DNA from: Promerops cafer
Taxonomy: Eukaryota > Chordata > Aves > Passeriformes > Nectariniidae
Reading direction: 5' to 3'
Length of the DNA stretch: 64,000 nucleotides
Assembly: GCA_013398275.1 (NCBI GenBank)
Contig: VZSE01009483.1
Span: 1,338,516-1,402,515 of the forward strand
Under the pieces are notes generated by a model that saw only the letters and a program-made list of their open reading frames with translations, did not search any database and was not told the DNA's origin. Shown here one piece after another: positions 52,701 through 63,768 of this stretch. Both the position numbers and the translations under genes were made by a program. Positions within the stretch are counted from its first letter, which is position 1. Each line of letters begins with the position of its first letter.

Positions 52701-55700
52701 AATGCTGTTTAATTTTGTTTTCAGTATATGTGAGTTATGCATTTGGTTTTTAGTTGGCTTCTTATGTAGTGCTGATAAGAATAGTATTGAAGAAAATGGA
52801 TTATACTGACATTAGACAGCTTGCTGGTAGCCTGGGGACGACAGGTGCCTTGCCTCTGTGGAAATACTAATTCGCAGCAGATTTTAATTCATGGATTTTT
52901 ATTATTGTTACCAGTAGTGATAGTCATCTTTTACTTTTAATCTTACATTTGATTGTCATTAAAAAGATACATATGTATGTAAGTGGAAAAGTTGAAAATA
53001 TAATTTCTCATTTTCTGTACTGAGGAGTATTTTCCAGATGGCAAATATTTCTGAACTTGAACATCAATTTATCTTCTTTCATGCTTATGAATAATAGACA
53101 ATATTTACAAGTATGTATATATGCATTGTGTACAAAATAATGTAAACATTTCTCAGTGTCGTTAACCAAAAAAGAAACTGAATTTTTCCTAAAGTTAAGG
53201 AGTATTTCTCTGAAAGTAAGAAAAACACTTATTTTGAAATACTAGAAAATTTAAAACAGTTCGTGGAAAATAATAAGGCAGTTTGGGAAATTGAGAGATT
53301 GGCATAGGGAAAAGATTAAAATAACCTTGTCAGTATAAGTTAGCAGGGAGAAAAATAAAGCAGGATGCAATGACCAGTTATTTCTGAGAGAACAGAGACA
53401 ATAAAGACACAGATGAACTTAGAATAGCGCCAGAGGTGCAAATGAAAATTTAAATTTTGCCTAGACTATCAGAAGACCTTTCTAACTGACATTTCTAACT
53501 AACATGTCTACTTCATGTAGGTTCAGTGCAAGGAACAATTAATACAACATCAAGTGGGGAGAGCTTTGCGCTCTTGTGCTTTGCCAAAGAGTGACTTTGC
53601 ACAGTAAAGCTGAAGAAGAAAGCTTCTAACAAAGCTTTTGCATTTTTGTTATGCATATAAGTAAAACTAAGGTAACTTGCTAAGCCACAGGATTTTACTG
53701 AACTTAATTTGCAGGAAATAATTGTAAAAGCTCTGAAACGTAAGTTTCATTCTTCATTTGTTTTAGAAGCATTAAAATACAACTTTATTTAAGTTTAAAG
53801 GAAAAGCTACATACATTTCTGAGTTCTGGTTCTGTAAACTTCATTCAAAGGGAGAGGTAACCCCCTGATTTAATGGCTGTTTTTATTCAGAGCTACAAGG
53901 AAAAATTAGAAATTTCAGATTCAGACTGTCTAGCCAAATCCTAAGCCCGGTGAAGTCAACAGGCTTGTTTGGTTTCAGTTGGACCCCATGTCAGAGAGGA
54001 ATCCTGGTTTTACAGTTCACAATTACAGAAGCAAAAACAAATTGCACCTTTCAACTGTTCTTCCCTGCCTGCAAGCACATTGCAAACAAATGACAAAGCA
54101 CTTCAGGAGGAAAGGTTGGGCCACAAAGAACTTGCCAACGAGCCGGTTTATACTTGCTGTTGAAGCACAATAAAGTAGTCTACCTGAGCACAGGGAGGTT
54201 TTAAGAGCCTAAGAACAAGGTCATTCAAAAAGACTTTGAGACAAACAGGACTGAGCAGAACCATCTTTCCCTACTTCATTTTCTCCCAAGAATTAACTTC
54301 CTGGGAAAAAACAGTTTCTGAGACAAGGAAGAATAGGCAATAAGCACAGGCTGAACAACATTTCCTTCAGGGCTTTTGAGGGGACTGGGTTTGCTTAGTT
54401 GTAAAACAAGAATCTGCAGACTCAAATAGACTGCAGAAGTGAAGTCTAGTCCTGTTCTTGTTTCTTTTGTTTGTTTTGTATTTGTCTGCAAGTCACCCAT
54501 CGAATAGAGTACTTTTTATGTTCGGGGCTTCTCAGCTTGCTCTAACCACTGCATTACTCACTCGAGCCAGTTCTCTGCTAAGCCCTTGCAGCCTTAAACA
54601 GCTTAAGAAAGCAGATGAGCCTTCTACCATGTCTGAAAAATTGGTAGCAGCAAGTTCCAAAGTTCACACCAAAACCAATCTGCTGTCTGTCTCTCCTCCT
54701 TTGCAGGGACAGAGCACAGCTCTGCATCTGAGTAGGGTGAAATGGAAGAGAAAAACAATAGAATTGCAGATGCAAACCGGTCAGAAATTAACAAGTATAT
54801 AACTTAGGCTATGAGTAGTACCTACTAAATTATTGTTTGGAAAAAGAACAAATACCATCTTACCATAATGCTGGATTGAAACAACTACTTTATGGCTGTT
54901 GCAGACACTGAGATGTCAATAGGTTGAGTTCCTTTTTGGCTGTGCAGTTATAAAGTTTGCAAGCTGACAAGGCCAAACTGAATGGTACATTTTCCCAGCA
55001 CTTTATTTTTGCAGGATTGTGGCACGGGGGAGGTAAGGATTAATTCCTCATAGAGCAAGTTTTCTTCAGATGCTTCTCAATAGTTGTTAAAATGAGAAGC
55101 TGCTGGATATTTGCTACCTGATGAAATTACAGCAAGTTCCTTTTCAAAGCCAACATTTAAATCCCTCTGCCTACAGATATGACAGTTCTGCTAGCCCACC
55201 CTCAAAAGTGGAAGAAATGGCAACGGTAAGTAGCTTATCAATTTCTTATCTGTAATGTTTAAATACAGACTTTTCAAAAACTAGTCCCCTTGGAGTAGGC
55301 TGTTGCTTTAACATCTCTTTAAGTAGTATTCTTGCAGTTCTTGTTTTAAATGCTGAGTAAAATGTCTGTGTTGTGAACTTGTTGCATGTAGTAGACTGAG
55401 CTTGTCTGTTAACATCCAAAGCTTTCCTAGCTAGGCCCTACATCTAGCTGTGCCAGATTTCAGTTCTCTCATAATAACAGAATAATTGCATGGATCTTTT
55501 CCTAGGTCAGGACCTTCATGTATCTTGGCAACTGTAACCAACCTGTAAATAGATCAAAACTCACACTAAACAATAATCTAGTGTATTTATTTTGTTTCAT
55601 TTCATTTGTACAAGGATGAAAAAGAGTATCTGGCTTGGGCAGGCAGCAAGCTAGAACCTCTTGTACAACATTTCCATGCAGAGTTACCATGTAAATGTAA

Positions 55701-58700
55701 ATTTTGAAGTAGGATTTTTTTTTTTTTTTGGATGGATGGATGTTCCATTTTATAAACACAAGCTCATTGTAAGGATAAAACAACAGATCTATTTCTGATG
55801 TAATTTAAGTGCATGCTGTGGAAATATCAGGTTTTCTTCCAAAGATTATATTTCTATCTTAATTACTTTACTACCCTTCATTACTAACATGTTTTTCCTC
55901 ATCTTCAGTTGGGTGGTATAACCACAGAGGGGACTAAGAAGGTATATAGTGTATAATCAAAGGCACAGAGGATGTAAACTGGCCACCTCCCTTCTCTCAT
56001 ATTTCAAAAACAAAGGGATAATCTATATTAATATATGACTGCACAAAGATCTTATCAGAGAATCCCGTCTGTTATATAAACATATTAGATAAAGCTATGT
56101 TATAGCTAGACAAGTAAAATATTTTGAATATGGCGAACAAAAAAGTAGTAGGGTGTGTTTTTTTGAAAAAAGGAGGAAGAGTTTCAGCTAAAATAATTCA
56201 GCAATTAAACAGTTGTCTGCAGTTTCACCATCCGAGACCGTGAGCTTAGAGAAATATGAGTGGGATAGAACCTCTCAGTTTAATATGTAATCCAAACACA
56301 GATGGAGAATAGGATGACATTTTCCTCACTTTTACCACTAAGTGCTGTCTTGCAATAAGAAAATGGACTGTAGTATTAAATTATGAAATCTCTTTTGGGA
56401 GGTCAGTGGGTGAATTTTAAAATACACTGATAAAAGAAGAAGTGATTGTGGAAAACTAAACTAAGAGATACAATGCAATAAGGATGCATTTGGATAAAAT
56501 AAGTAAACTATGCCCTTATCCAAAACATGCTACAGGATGAGGACAAGATGAGTAATTCTCCTTATTATATGTGGAGAAGTCTATAAAATGCATGCAATTT
56601 TACAACCCTCAGTTGTGTATTTTAATAATACATTATTTAATGGACTGACAATTTGCTCACCTCTGGGATTTGTGACACAGTTTGTGATGTGACTTGTGAA
56701 ATGTGATTTGAACCCACATGTAAAACTGAAACCAGATTACCTTCTCATTTTTAACAGGCTGAAATGTGTAATTCCCCAACGTCAACTGAAACAAGTGGTC
56801 ATTCTTTTGATACAAACCAAAATGAAACAATGGAGAAAAGTACGCTGGAATGGAATGAACAGCTAGAGAAGGAGATTTTCAGTGGTAAGTGTGTGTCATT
56901 ATTTCAGTATTGTTTGATAGTATTGTTACCAGAAGTGACTGTGGTTTGAGAGAATTTTCTGCAAAAGCACAGGCTGTAAAACATGGCTCATTTCTAGCAG
57001 AGTAGCTACTTTTTGTTATCTTTGTCTGACAGCAGAATGTCTATTCCTTCTACACTGACTTGAGGAGATGTCAGTGATCACTCTTAGATTGCATTTCATC
57101 TCATACTGATACAGTTCAGAAGAATCCCATGTATCTGTACACAGTTCTCTCTGCTGTTTCTGCCGGGAGCCCATACTGCACCCTTTAGATGCAGACATGT
57201 TATGTAAGAATTCTATCCCAGTTTCCTGCATGTATAATTTTGATAATGATGAATTACTGGGCCTGGTTTTATAAACTGTAAAGCCACAAACCACAGAAGC
57301 AAGAGGCATTATGGCATTCAGTTAGTTTTCTGGGAGCCTTTTTATACCCCCAGTCAAGAGGTGCACGTTCTTTTTTAGCTTGGCTCATGTCCTACCAATG
57401 GAAGACTCGGAAACAACTCATCTTTTTCCTTGTTCTAAACTGAGTTTCTCAGGAGTCTTCTCTTTTGTATGCTGAAGAGAAACTTTGGAAAAATGGAGTA
57501 TTTTAGTACCTTTGGATCACGTTTTATTCCAACTATACATACTTATCAATGCTTTCTTAATGCTTTTGTAGTGTTAGCACAGGTCTGTAATGACTGATCA
57601 CTCATGTATTTAAGTGGAATAGGAAATTCTGTAACAAAACAATCATATCCATTGTACATTATGTGTGGTATTTTCAAAATAGCAGAAGAATACAAGCAGC
57701 ACAGGTATAATTGGTTTTGACAATAAAAATAGTTTTAATACATTGCTGTCAGTCTTCTGACTGAATATCTTGGTTAATTGAGCTATATAGTGTTTAATTC
57801 CAGTTCATGAGGTTGCCTAGATATATTTCTGTAAATACATATTTGTTGCTAGACTGAATTACAGCTTCCTAGCTATTTAATTACCCATTCTTATCCAGAA
57901 AATGCCATGTTCAGTGCTCATGCAATTCAGAAGAGAACTTCTTTTTAATGAATGAAATAAACAGTGGACATGCCAGACTACTGAATATGCTTGTTTGATG
58001 GTTTGCAGGATTCTGTTTTCTTATAGTTGCGTCATAACTGTGCTTTGTGAACACACAGTAAGGTCCATGTTTGCCTGGTGAATTGTTTTCGGGGATTTTT
58101 TTGCTTACAGACTATATTTGGAAAGTTTACGCACACACACGTGCACACATACATTGTGTGAGTGAGAACTCAGACTTGAAATTGTTTTGTTCTTCTTTTA
58201 AACAGCATAAAGACTAACATTTACATAAAGAGCAGTCATGGAGGAGAGCATTTCTTTTCTTGTAGTCATAATGGGTTACAGCTGAAAGGTCCTATGGAGG
58301 AAGAAAATGTGGTTTGGGAAGGGTTTTGAATGCTGAGAAGCTGATTCCTTTTAAAGCCAGTTCTGATTATTAATGTAGTACATGAAACTTTTAACATAAG
58401 CAGTCAGAAGATTATTAAAGAAAACAAAACCAAGTATCTTTTTTTTTTTCCGTGTGCAGTTCTAAGTGATCTGGATGACCAGCTGGCCCAGGAACAAACC
58501 CAAGACCCTTTGGACAGGACAGCTTCTACTAGCAGTGCATCAAATGTCCGAAGTAGCAGTGCATTCCCTACTTCAAAGAGGCAGACTGCTAGTAGGGTGC
58601 AACAGAGAAATGACTGGAGTGACATACCTAGCACATTTTTCCCAGATGGACTGAGAACACTAAGGGCCAAAGATGAACACAAGATTTTCATCAGACCAAG

Positions 58701-61700
58701 GAAGTTACACAGTGCATATATAAACTGGCACCAAACAGCCTTTCAAGAAGATTGTGGTTATGGTGATACAGTCGATGGACATCCTCGTCTGCACCGTCGG
58801 AGGCTGTCTGCAGTTTCTTTCGGACGGTCTTCGGAAGGGAGCTTATATCCCCCTTCCGTAACACAGAACAGCGGCTTTAGGCACAAGGGTTGTATGAACA
58901 GGGATACAGCTGGCAGAAGTTACTCTGTGTGTTCCCTTCGGAGATGTCCATCATCAGTATCTTCTGATCAGCTCTCAGCATCTAGTTTACAGCATCCATT
59001 GGCAAGGGAAAGCAAGAATGGTTTTGTACCACGGTTTGGTCGACAGAACCCAAAGAGAATTCCTCTGTCTTCCATTGTATGGAACAACACACCAGACTCT
59101 TCAGAACAAACTCCAGAAACAATGTTTAGAACTCAATCACTGATGGAGTTTCATGCTACAGACCATGGTAGATATCCCAGCTCTTTACAAGAAACTAAGA
59201 AATACCCAAGTTACCACTCAAAACACCACTATAGAAGATCTATTTCAAGCAGTAATTGCTTTAGTAGAGTTAGTTGCCCTGACAAAGCTACTTCTCCATT
59301 GCCCTTTGATAACTGGGAAAACTATCCTTTATACAAATCAGAAAATAATCTCTCTAGATCCTACTATAGAGGTACCTCTTCTCATGGCAAGTTGTATGCA
59401 AACCAAAAAAATTCTTATGGAAGAAAAGACAGCTATCCTTCTTGGGCTGATATTCCTCAGTGTTACAGTGATGAAGTGTTTATTTCCCCTGATGCCAGCT
59501 TTGAAGCATTTATGGCTAATTTAAATGACCACCAGTGGGCACATACAAGGAATGCCAAGTTTGGTTCACAGCGCCTGCAGAACGATTTTCACATGTACTC
59601 TCCAGAAAATACAAGTATCAAAAGGATGACAAGAAGTGCAAACAAAAATTTTTCAGAATTCACTGAGGGCTGTCAGCCTTGGCTAAGTTTTAACTCTTCT
59701 GTTTCTTCATCTGGTATCAGAACTGATGAGTCAGTCTTTCCCAATTCAACGGACCAACCAGAACCTACAAGACTGAACAGGAATTCAATTGTTGTTACCC
59801 AAAGGAGTACTAAGGCAGACTCTACACGCCTGGAAAAGGCTGAAGGTGTGAAACAGCCAGATGAAGACATGCTGTTACAGTCAGTTCCTCAACAAGCAGA
59901 TACAAGCTACATCAACGCACGGAGTTTTTCCTCTAACAGCCCTGCTTCTGCCATGTGGCAAAGAGATGTATCTCTCTTTAACACAATGGCATCAAAGAGA
60001 CAAGCACAAGCCACTGCCAGAGGAGATACTGCAAAAATTTATACATCAAATGGTGGCAAAAGGAATGTAGAAATGAAGGAAAATGATTGCCCACCCAACA
60101 GTGTGTTCAGTCAGCCTCCCTGCATTTTGCCAGCTGATGGGAGCAGGAAGGAACCTTTTCTTCCAAGTCAGAAAGAATGGGAGCATAATCTGCATCATGG
60201 AGCACAAAGAGAGAGCATCAAACAGGATAACTGGAGTGCAGAAGCCCTTAACAAAGCTACTCCAAAGAGACAGTCCTCACTACTGAATGTTACTTCTGCT
60301 CTATCCACTGAAAAATTAGCAAACTGTCAAGGCATGTTGTTCTGTCCTCCTGAGCTCTCATCTAGTTTCTCACAAAACTCTCCACAAGCACTTTCTCATA
60401 AAGACAATGCTAAATGCTTAGGAACACTAACTAGCTCTTTGGTAAATTGCACAGTTACTGAATCTCAAGCAGAAGGGGAGAAAACAGCTGAAGTGAGTAG
60501 AACAAGTGTTAGCAAAGAGATTTCACAGAAAACACTGCAAAATGCAAGCACTTTAGTTACTAAGGACTGTAATGGACAATTCACTACTAGTTCTCCACGA
60601 AATGGAAATTCTGGAAATATTTATATGCATAGCTTTGATGGAGACCCCAATACCTCTGAAAATAGTTTAAGTTATTTTTGCCTTGAAAAAGGAACTGAAA
60701 AAATGAGGAGTACTTCACCTTGTATCAGAAGGTTTCACAAGCAAGACAGCTTGCCAAGACATACCAGTAGCTGCAGCATTACTGGCTCCCCTGGCAGAAA
60801 CAGCTCCAAATCTTCTGACCCCCTTGTTATTTATTACACTTTGCCTAGAAAATCAGCCAGCATTGCTGGTAGTATTATGTCAGAGACGCCCATCTCTTTA
60901 CCTAGGGAAAGTAAAACAACGTACGATTGTTTAAGGTCTGAAACTCTGCAGAGAGCTGACACCTCTTATTCTAATCAAAGAGATGTGTCTTGTTTAGACC
61001 CAAAATGTTCCTTTTTAACATCAGCATCATTAAATGCTGTCACAAGTAACAAAGATTACGACAGTCCTTTAACCAAAAATATTAATGATTCAATAAGTAG
61101 GAGTACATCAGTTGATCTGACAGACAGATGTAAACATCTAAGTAGAAGAGAATCCTCTGTGTTTTCAGATTATAAGGAAGGGGGAAATTTTTTGCAGAAA
61201 TATAAAACCACAAGCACATTTACAGTTTGTGTTGATGAAGATCATGTCAAGTATCATGAACTAGTTTCAATATATTACACACTACCACGGAGGCATTCAA
61301 AAACATTTTGTAGCCTCTTTAGAGATAATTCAGAGGATGCAGATTTACCTTGTCCCAAAGAAAATGCTCAGTCACCAAGAATACAAAACAAGAAAGATGA
61401 AGGTCATGTGAGTTCAGCAAATGTTTTTTCCCCTACTACTTCAGAAAAAGAGGTGCCTTCATATTCTTCTGACCAAGTGTCTTCAGTTCTGGTCACACCT
61501 CAGAATTTAAGAACTGCTGTTGATAGTAAAGAAGAGAATTCTCACTTATTCCCTAGCTCTGAGAAGTCAGTGAGTGTGGTACCTAACAAGAAAGATAATT
61601 CAGCATATCTTTCATCAGCAGAAAATGTACTTTCTGATGTGGTGACAAAAGAAATTTCTTTTGGTGGCCCACAATCCACTGGAATAGTGGCTAAGTCAGG

Positions 61701-63768
61701 TAAGGCTGTTTCTGATGCTTCAAGCAGCCAAAAGACAGAAACATACGTAAAGGAAAAGAAGGAAGTTTTACAAAGAGTCACACCACTAATGTCCACTTTA
61801 TCAACCCCTCCCAAGCCAGGCAGACATTTAGAGAATCCTTTATATTCTAATTCAACAAATAAAAATATTGTACAGAAGGGAAGCTCTGAAAGTTGCTCTC
61901 AGCCCCCAAAAGTGAACAAGAAGAATCTGAACAGTTTATTCCTCCGCTCCAGAGAGAAGAGTTCCCTTGGAAGGAGTTGTAACACAGAGCATGCTGATGT
62001 GCCACTTACTCCCGTGGAAGATGTGTACAGGGATAGAACCCAAGTTAAACAGAGAGTAGATGTCCTACACCGAACCACCCCTCTGTGTAATAATAAATTT
62101 GGTGGACTGCAATTAAGGGCTGACAGTGCAAGAAAAAAAGAGAATAGTTTAAACTTTTGTAGCAAAGTGCTTCCAGAGTCTGCAAGCAAAGCATCTGCGG
62201 TAAGCACAGCTTCCAGTGCTGATCCATTTCTTCACCTAGACAAAGTGGCTAGCACAGATACAGATGAAGTAAGGAATTCAAAAACTAAAAAAGAGCAAAA
62301 CTCACAGAGTTCTCATATGGGTAAAGTTTGCAGTGGTTTTCAGGCATCAGAGAGGCACAATGAGGGCAACCTAAACATTAAAGTCCCCAGGGTTACACAA
62401 GATCAGAACGTAACACAGAGTGCAGAAGAGGAGAACAAGCTTCTCTCTGACTGCACAAGAGACAAAGTCAAAGATATAGATAAAAGGAAAAACAGACCTT
62501 CAATTAAAAATAAATTGGCAGCTGTTTACAAAACAAGTCGTAAATTTTCAAGTAAAAATTTACCCCCCAAACCACACATAAGTAACATTTTTTCACAGAA
62601 TGATGGAAGTGCTACTTCTTTAGAGGTCAACATGTCCCTTGACTCGTTGATTTCAGTGGATTCCCACAAGCCATTCCTGGAGTTGGGAGATGAAAATCAG
62701 AATCACAGTCTGAACTCTGACAAGAATACTCCAAGACTAAGAACAGCTGATAATAAGAAGACTGAAAATCAGAATGATCCTTCTTTGCTTGTTAACACCA
62801 AAAGGAAGCCTTTTACAAGTTCATACACCCAGAAGGAAGCCATCAGTCCTCAAAGAACTGCAGTGAAAGTGGAAAATAGGCCAAGACTCACAACCCTATT
62901 TCCAGATAAAGCAGTAACCACAAGAAATAAGAATTCCCAAACACTTGATCTTGGGTTAGAAAGCAAAAGCCAGCCCATCGCTCCCAGTGCTACTACCTCA
63001 TACCCACTGGATGAAGAGAAAGGAAGAGCTAGCAGTCATGCCTGCGCTCCTCCCTCGCCACTTTTAACTGACAAAAACTCCAACACCTATGTAAATAGCT
63101 GCTGGCAGGCAGACACATGTCCAGAGCAAAACTTGACTTCCCAGGCAGTGCTTGGTCAGCGTCAAAATACCTCTCAGCCTACCGGCTCAGAAAACGCTAA
63201 CCTCAATAGCTATCAGTTGCACAAGAGCCATGCGAAAAGCCAGCGTGAGCGTCACCTCTCTGAGGGCATTTGTGCTCGAGATTCCCTTGAGACCTCTGCC
63301 TCAGGAAGCAATATTCTACCCAAAGATGGCATACATGGGAAGAGATTTAAATCTTACTCAGAGCTGTTGTCGTGTGATGAGAATGAAAACTGGGCGTCAG
63401 ACGATGAAAAATGTTACAGCACTAGAAATTTAATGTATCCGTCTGTGGAATTTGGTATATTTGGCAAAGAGCAACAACTGGCTTTCCTGGAAAATATCAA
63501 GAGGTCACTCACAGAAGGGCGATTATGGAGACCATGTCTTCTTAATAACCCTGGTGCTTTCAGAGATACAGAGAGCTCTTCTATAAACAGGGCTGAGCTT
63601 CTGAGCTCAAGTTCTGCTGGGAGCAAAATGTCATCAGCTGCTTCGTCCCCCCGAGAGCTGACTGATACCTACGTGGAAGACCCAGCCGCTTACTCGGACT
63701 CGGACAGTGATACCACCACCGATGATGAATATTACCTAGATGAGATAGATAAAGAATCAGAGCTATGA
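28646..63768 (+). CDS. EXPH5: Exophilin 5 (Slac2-b), Rab27 effector; six coding exons
   Basis: This entry spans the whole gene; the exons are listed separately. Known of the family: exophilin 5 binds GTP-loaded Rab27 through an N-terminal Slp-homology domain and promotes vesicle and exosome trafficking and secretion; human loss-of-function variants cause skin fragility. Seen here: SHD1 (FLNEEEARAIFQVLQRD, residues about 12-28) and SHD2 with the signature GVTGEWFEEIKRRKF (about 54-68), no zinc-finger cysteines between them, a long Ser/Thr/Asn-rich body, two YYTLPR motifs (about residues 990 and 1139), a conserved block FGIFGKEQQLAFLENIKRSL (about 1864) and an acidic C terminus ending DEYYLDEIDKESEL. 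All exon junctions keep phase. With about 9 nt hidden in the N gap the total is about 5904 nt or 1968 codons, against about 1989 residues in human. The identification is secure; the exon 1 end is hidden and an extra exon at 50277 is possible. Confidence 0.96.
28756..28843. other. Assembly gap (88 N)
   Basis: A run of 88 N follows exon 1 inside the GC-rich island. It hides the last bases of exon 1 and its splice donor. The true gap length may differ. Confidence 0.99.
29983..30144. repeat. Local tandem and inverted repeats
   Basis: GAAATATTTTTCTGGATATA occurs at 29983-30002 and 30013-30032, a period of 30. TTCTGGATA (30022-30030) pairs with TATCCAGAA (30039-30047), and AGCTTAGCT (30122-30130) pairs with AGCTAAGCT (30136-30144). 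Confidence 0.8.
35380..35830 (-). repeat. Unclassified GC-rich repeat-like block, possibly an LTR remnant
   Basis: The block stands out by composition from AT-rich intron. Its reverse strand is full of CTGACC, GACCC and CCAGCCCTG words like the block at 2930-3050. Frames of 104-151 codons on both strands are low complexity. The assignment is tentative. Confidence 0.35.
39516..39560. repeat. Short tandem duplication, period 29
   Basis: TAAACCCAGGGTAGCT occurs at 39516-39531 and again at 39545-39560, separated by GCTAAAGAG-type sequence. Confidence 0.8.
41832..42459 (-). mobile_element. Solo LTR with perfect 5-bp target duplication
   Basis: The element has inverted ends TGTCCTGG and CCAGGACA and is flanked by GCATT at 41827-41831 and 42460-42464. 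Length is 628 bp. A five-base duplication suits ERVL-type integration. Terminal phrases (TGTCCTGGTTTGGGACAAAT) resemble songbird LTRs, and I infer the minus orientation from them. There is no internal region, so it is a recombined solo LTR. It contains a GC-rich, CpG-bearing core at about 42090-42180. Confidence 0.85.
44310..44480. promoter_or_regulatory. Isolated CpG-rich spike in intron 1, 1.6 kb before exon 2
   Basis: About 170 bases with dense CpG (CCGGCCGCGGGCG, GGCGGTGGTGCCGGCGGCCG) interrupt AT-rich intron. One N lies at 44404. It may be an alternative promoter or first exon for EXPH5, a regulatory island or a misplaced GC-rich read. No splice donor with the phase needed by exon 2 is obvious. 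Confidence 0.35.
46098..46255 (+). CDS. EXPH5: EXPH5 coding exon 2 (SHD2)
   Basis: A T-rich tract ends in AG at 46096-46097 and a GTGAGT donor follows at 46256. The 158-nt exon starts with the third base of a codon and leaves one base over. It encodes KLLKRKKSEKGLQGVTGEWF and continues through EEIKRRKFQNYIDV to about RKNKNT. The GVTGEWFEEI motif is the diagnostic SHD2 of the Slp/Slac2 Rab27 effectors; the paired Trp-Phe sits in the Rab27 contact surface in related effectors. The phase fits exon 3 at 50452 and also fits the candidate exon at 50277. Confidence 0.95.
46481..46700 (-). repeat. CR1 LINE fragment, diverged
   Basis: AGAATCATAATATGGCCCAG with GTTGGAAGGATGTCAGAAG, then GAGGAGGCTGTTCCAGTGAT and TCTCACTGTAAAAAA follow the reverse strand of CR1. 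Confidence 0.75.
46766..48569 (-). mobile_element. Non-autonomous or decayed ERV: two LTRs around a 0.68-kb non-coding interior
   Basis: The left LTR (46766-47339) starts TGTGGTTTAACCCCAGCTGG and ends CCAAACCCAGCACA. The right LTR (about 48016-48569) contains the same landmarks (GAGTTGAGATAAAGACAGTT, ACTGAGCACAGTGCTGTATG, CTGCTCAGCAGTAACTAAAA) and ends CCAAAATCAGCACA. Both are reversed relative to +. The LTRs differ at roughly a quarter of positions by eye, so the insertion is old or the two LTRs came from separate events. The interior lacks recognisable gag, pol or env and carries a degenerate tandem array. No clear target duplication is visible. Confidence 0.75.
47463..47815 (-). repeat. 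Degenerate ~50-bp tandem array inside the ERV interior
   Basis: About seven units follow the pattern CA-GTC-CTTCAGGGGTGCACCT, then GCTCCAGCATGG and a CATGGGCCA-like end. Unit length is about 40-52 bp and units are well diverged. Confidence 0.65.
49202..49310 (+). repeat. Possible ancient amniote interspersed repeat
   Basis: ATCTGAAGAAGGGCTTATGT, then AGGCTTGTCTGATATTTCCA and AAATTAAAGATACTGCTTCT, resembles a widespread vertebrate repeat consensus (CTGAAGAAGGGC…AGCTTGTC…TAAAAGATATTGCCTC). I recognise the pattern but cannot name the family with certainty. Confidence 0.45.
50277..50348 (+). other. EXPH5: Candidate cassette exon of EXPH5 (72 nt)
   Basis: A pyrimidine-rich acceptor, TTTCTCTGTTTTCTAG, ends at 50276 and a strong donor, AAAAG|GTAAGC, starts at 50349. 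The 72 nt keep the phase between exon 2 and exon 3 and contain no stop in that frame. They would insert 24 residues: ISHYKPVWHIVCPKLSKLDF then SDIK. The mammalian protein as I know it has no such segment, and exons 2 and 3 join well without it. The following intron would be 103 nt. Confidence 0.45.
50452..50596 (+). CDS. EXPH5: EXPH5 coding exon 3
   Basis: The acceptor TTTTTAG ends at 50451 and the donor CG|GTGAGC starts at 50597. The 145-nt exon joins the single base from exon 2 and leaves two bases. It encodes HKEIKMSSRTNPQAQKN, then TSPSFLGFRSPFAWLSSFRK, then SRKTQTQKQP. This aligns with the mammalian stretch after SHD2, which has a similar basic and aromatic run (…FRSSFASLFSFRK…). The function of this segment is not established; it links the Rab-binding domain to the disordered body. 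Confidence 0.92.
50597..55176 (+). other. EXPH5: EXPH5 intron 3 (4.6 kb)
   Basis: AT-rich unique sequence between good splice sites. Chance frames reach 114 codons (54458-54802) without similarity. No repeat family is recognised with confidence. Confidence 0.8.
55177..55225 (+). CDS. EXPH5: EXPH5 coding exon 4 (49-nt micro-exon)
   Basis: A CTGCCTACAG acceptor ends at 55176 and an ACG|GTAAGT donor follows. The two bases left from exon 3 plus 49 nt give exactly 17 codons, read as RYDSSASPPSKVEEMAT, so the junction with exon 5 falls between codons. Sequence similarity to the mammalian protein is weak over so short a piece, but the splice sites and the phase fit on both sides are strong. It is too short to be found by open reading frame length. 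Confidence 0.85.
55226..56757 (+). other. EXPH5: EXPH5 intron 4 (1.5 kb)
   Basis: Bounded by GTAAGT and AACAG. It holds a poly-T/GGAT low-complexity spot at about 55717-55742 and nothing else recognised. Confidence 0.8.
56758..56884 (+). CDS. EXPH5: EXPH5 coding exon 5
   Basis: The acceptor TTTTTAACAG ends at 56757 and the donor AGTG|GTAAGT starts at 56885. The 127-nt exon begins on a codon boundary and leaves one base. It encodes AEMCNSPTSTETSGHSFD, then TNQNETMEKSTLEWNEQLEK and EIFS. It corresponds to the mammalian segment that reads …YNSPLEN… to …LLENEFFQ… just before the giant last exon. The reading frame runs on into intron 5 for some 20 codons, so the exon end is set by the donor and by the fit to exon 6. 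Confidence 0.92.
56885..58459 (+). other. EXPH5: EXPH5 intron 5 (1.6 kb)
   Basis: Bounded by GTAAGT and a pyrimidine-rich GTGCAG acceptor. It includes a short CA-rich stretch at about 58129-58152. No gene or repeat is otherwise recognised. Confidence 0.8.
58460..63768 (+). CDS. EXPH5: EXPH5 coding exon 6 (giant last exon, disordered body and conserved C terminus)
   Basis: The acceptor TTTCCGTGTGCAG ends at 58459. With the one base from exon 5 the exon opens VLSDLDDQLAQEQ, matching the mammalian VLDDLDSKLAQEQ, and reads for about 1769 codons to a TGA at 63766-63768. It is rich in Ser, Thr, Asn and Lys with no predicted membrane segment, so it is probably largely disordered. Conserved islands are NPKRIPLSSIVWN (about 59050), two YYTLPR motifs (about 60829 and 61276, the second preceded by TTSTFTVCVDEDHVKYHELV), RPSIKNKLAAVYKTSRKF (about 62494), FGIFGKEQQLAFLENIKRSL (63451) and the acidic end SDSDTTTDDEYYLDEIDKES. 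A single exon coding most of the protein is the normal EXPH5 arrangement. The first ATG in the exon, at 58510, is internal and is not the gene start. Confidence 0.97.

Noticed and set aside
58510..58512. First ATG of the giant exon as the EXPH5 start
   Set aside because: The frame continues upstream through VLSDLDDQLAQEQ to a good acceptor at 58459, and the true N terminus with SHD1 is at 28646.
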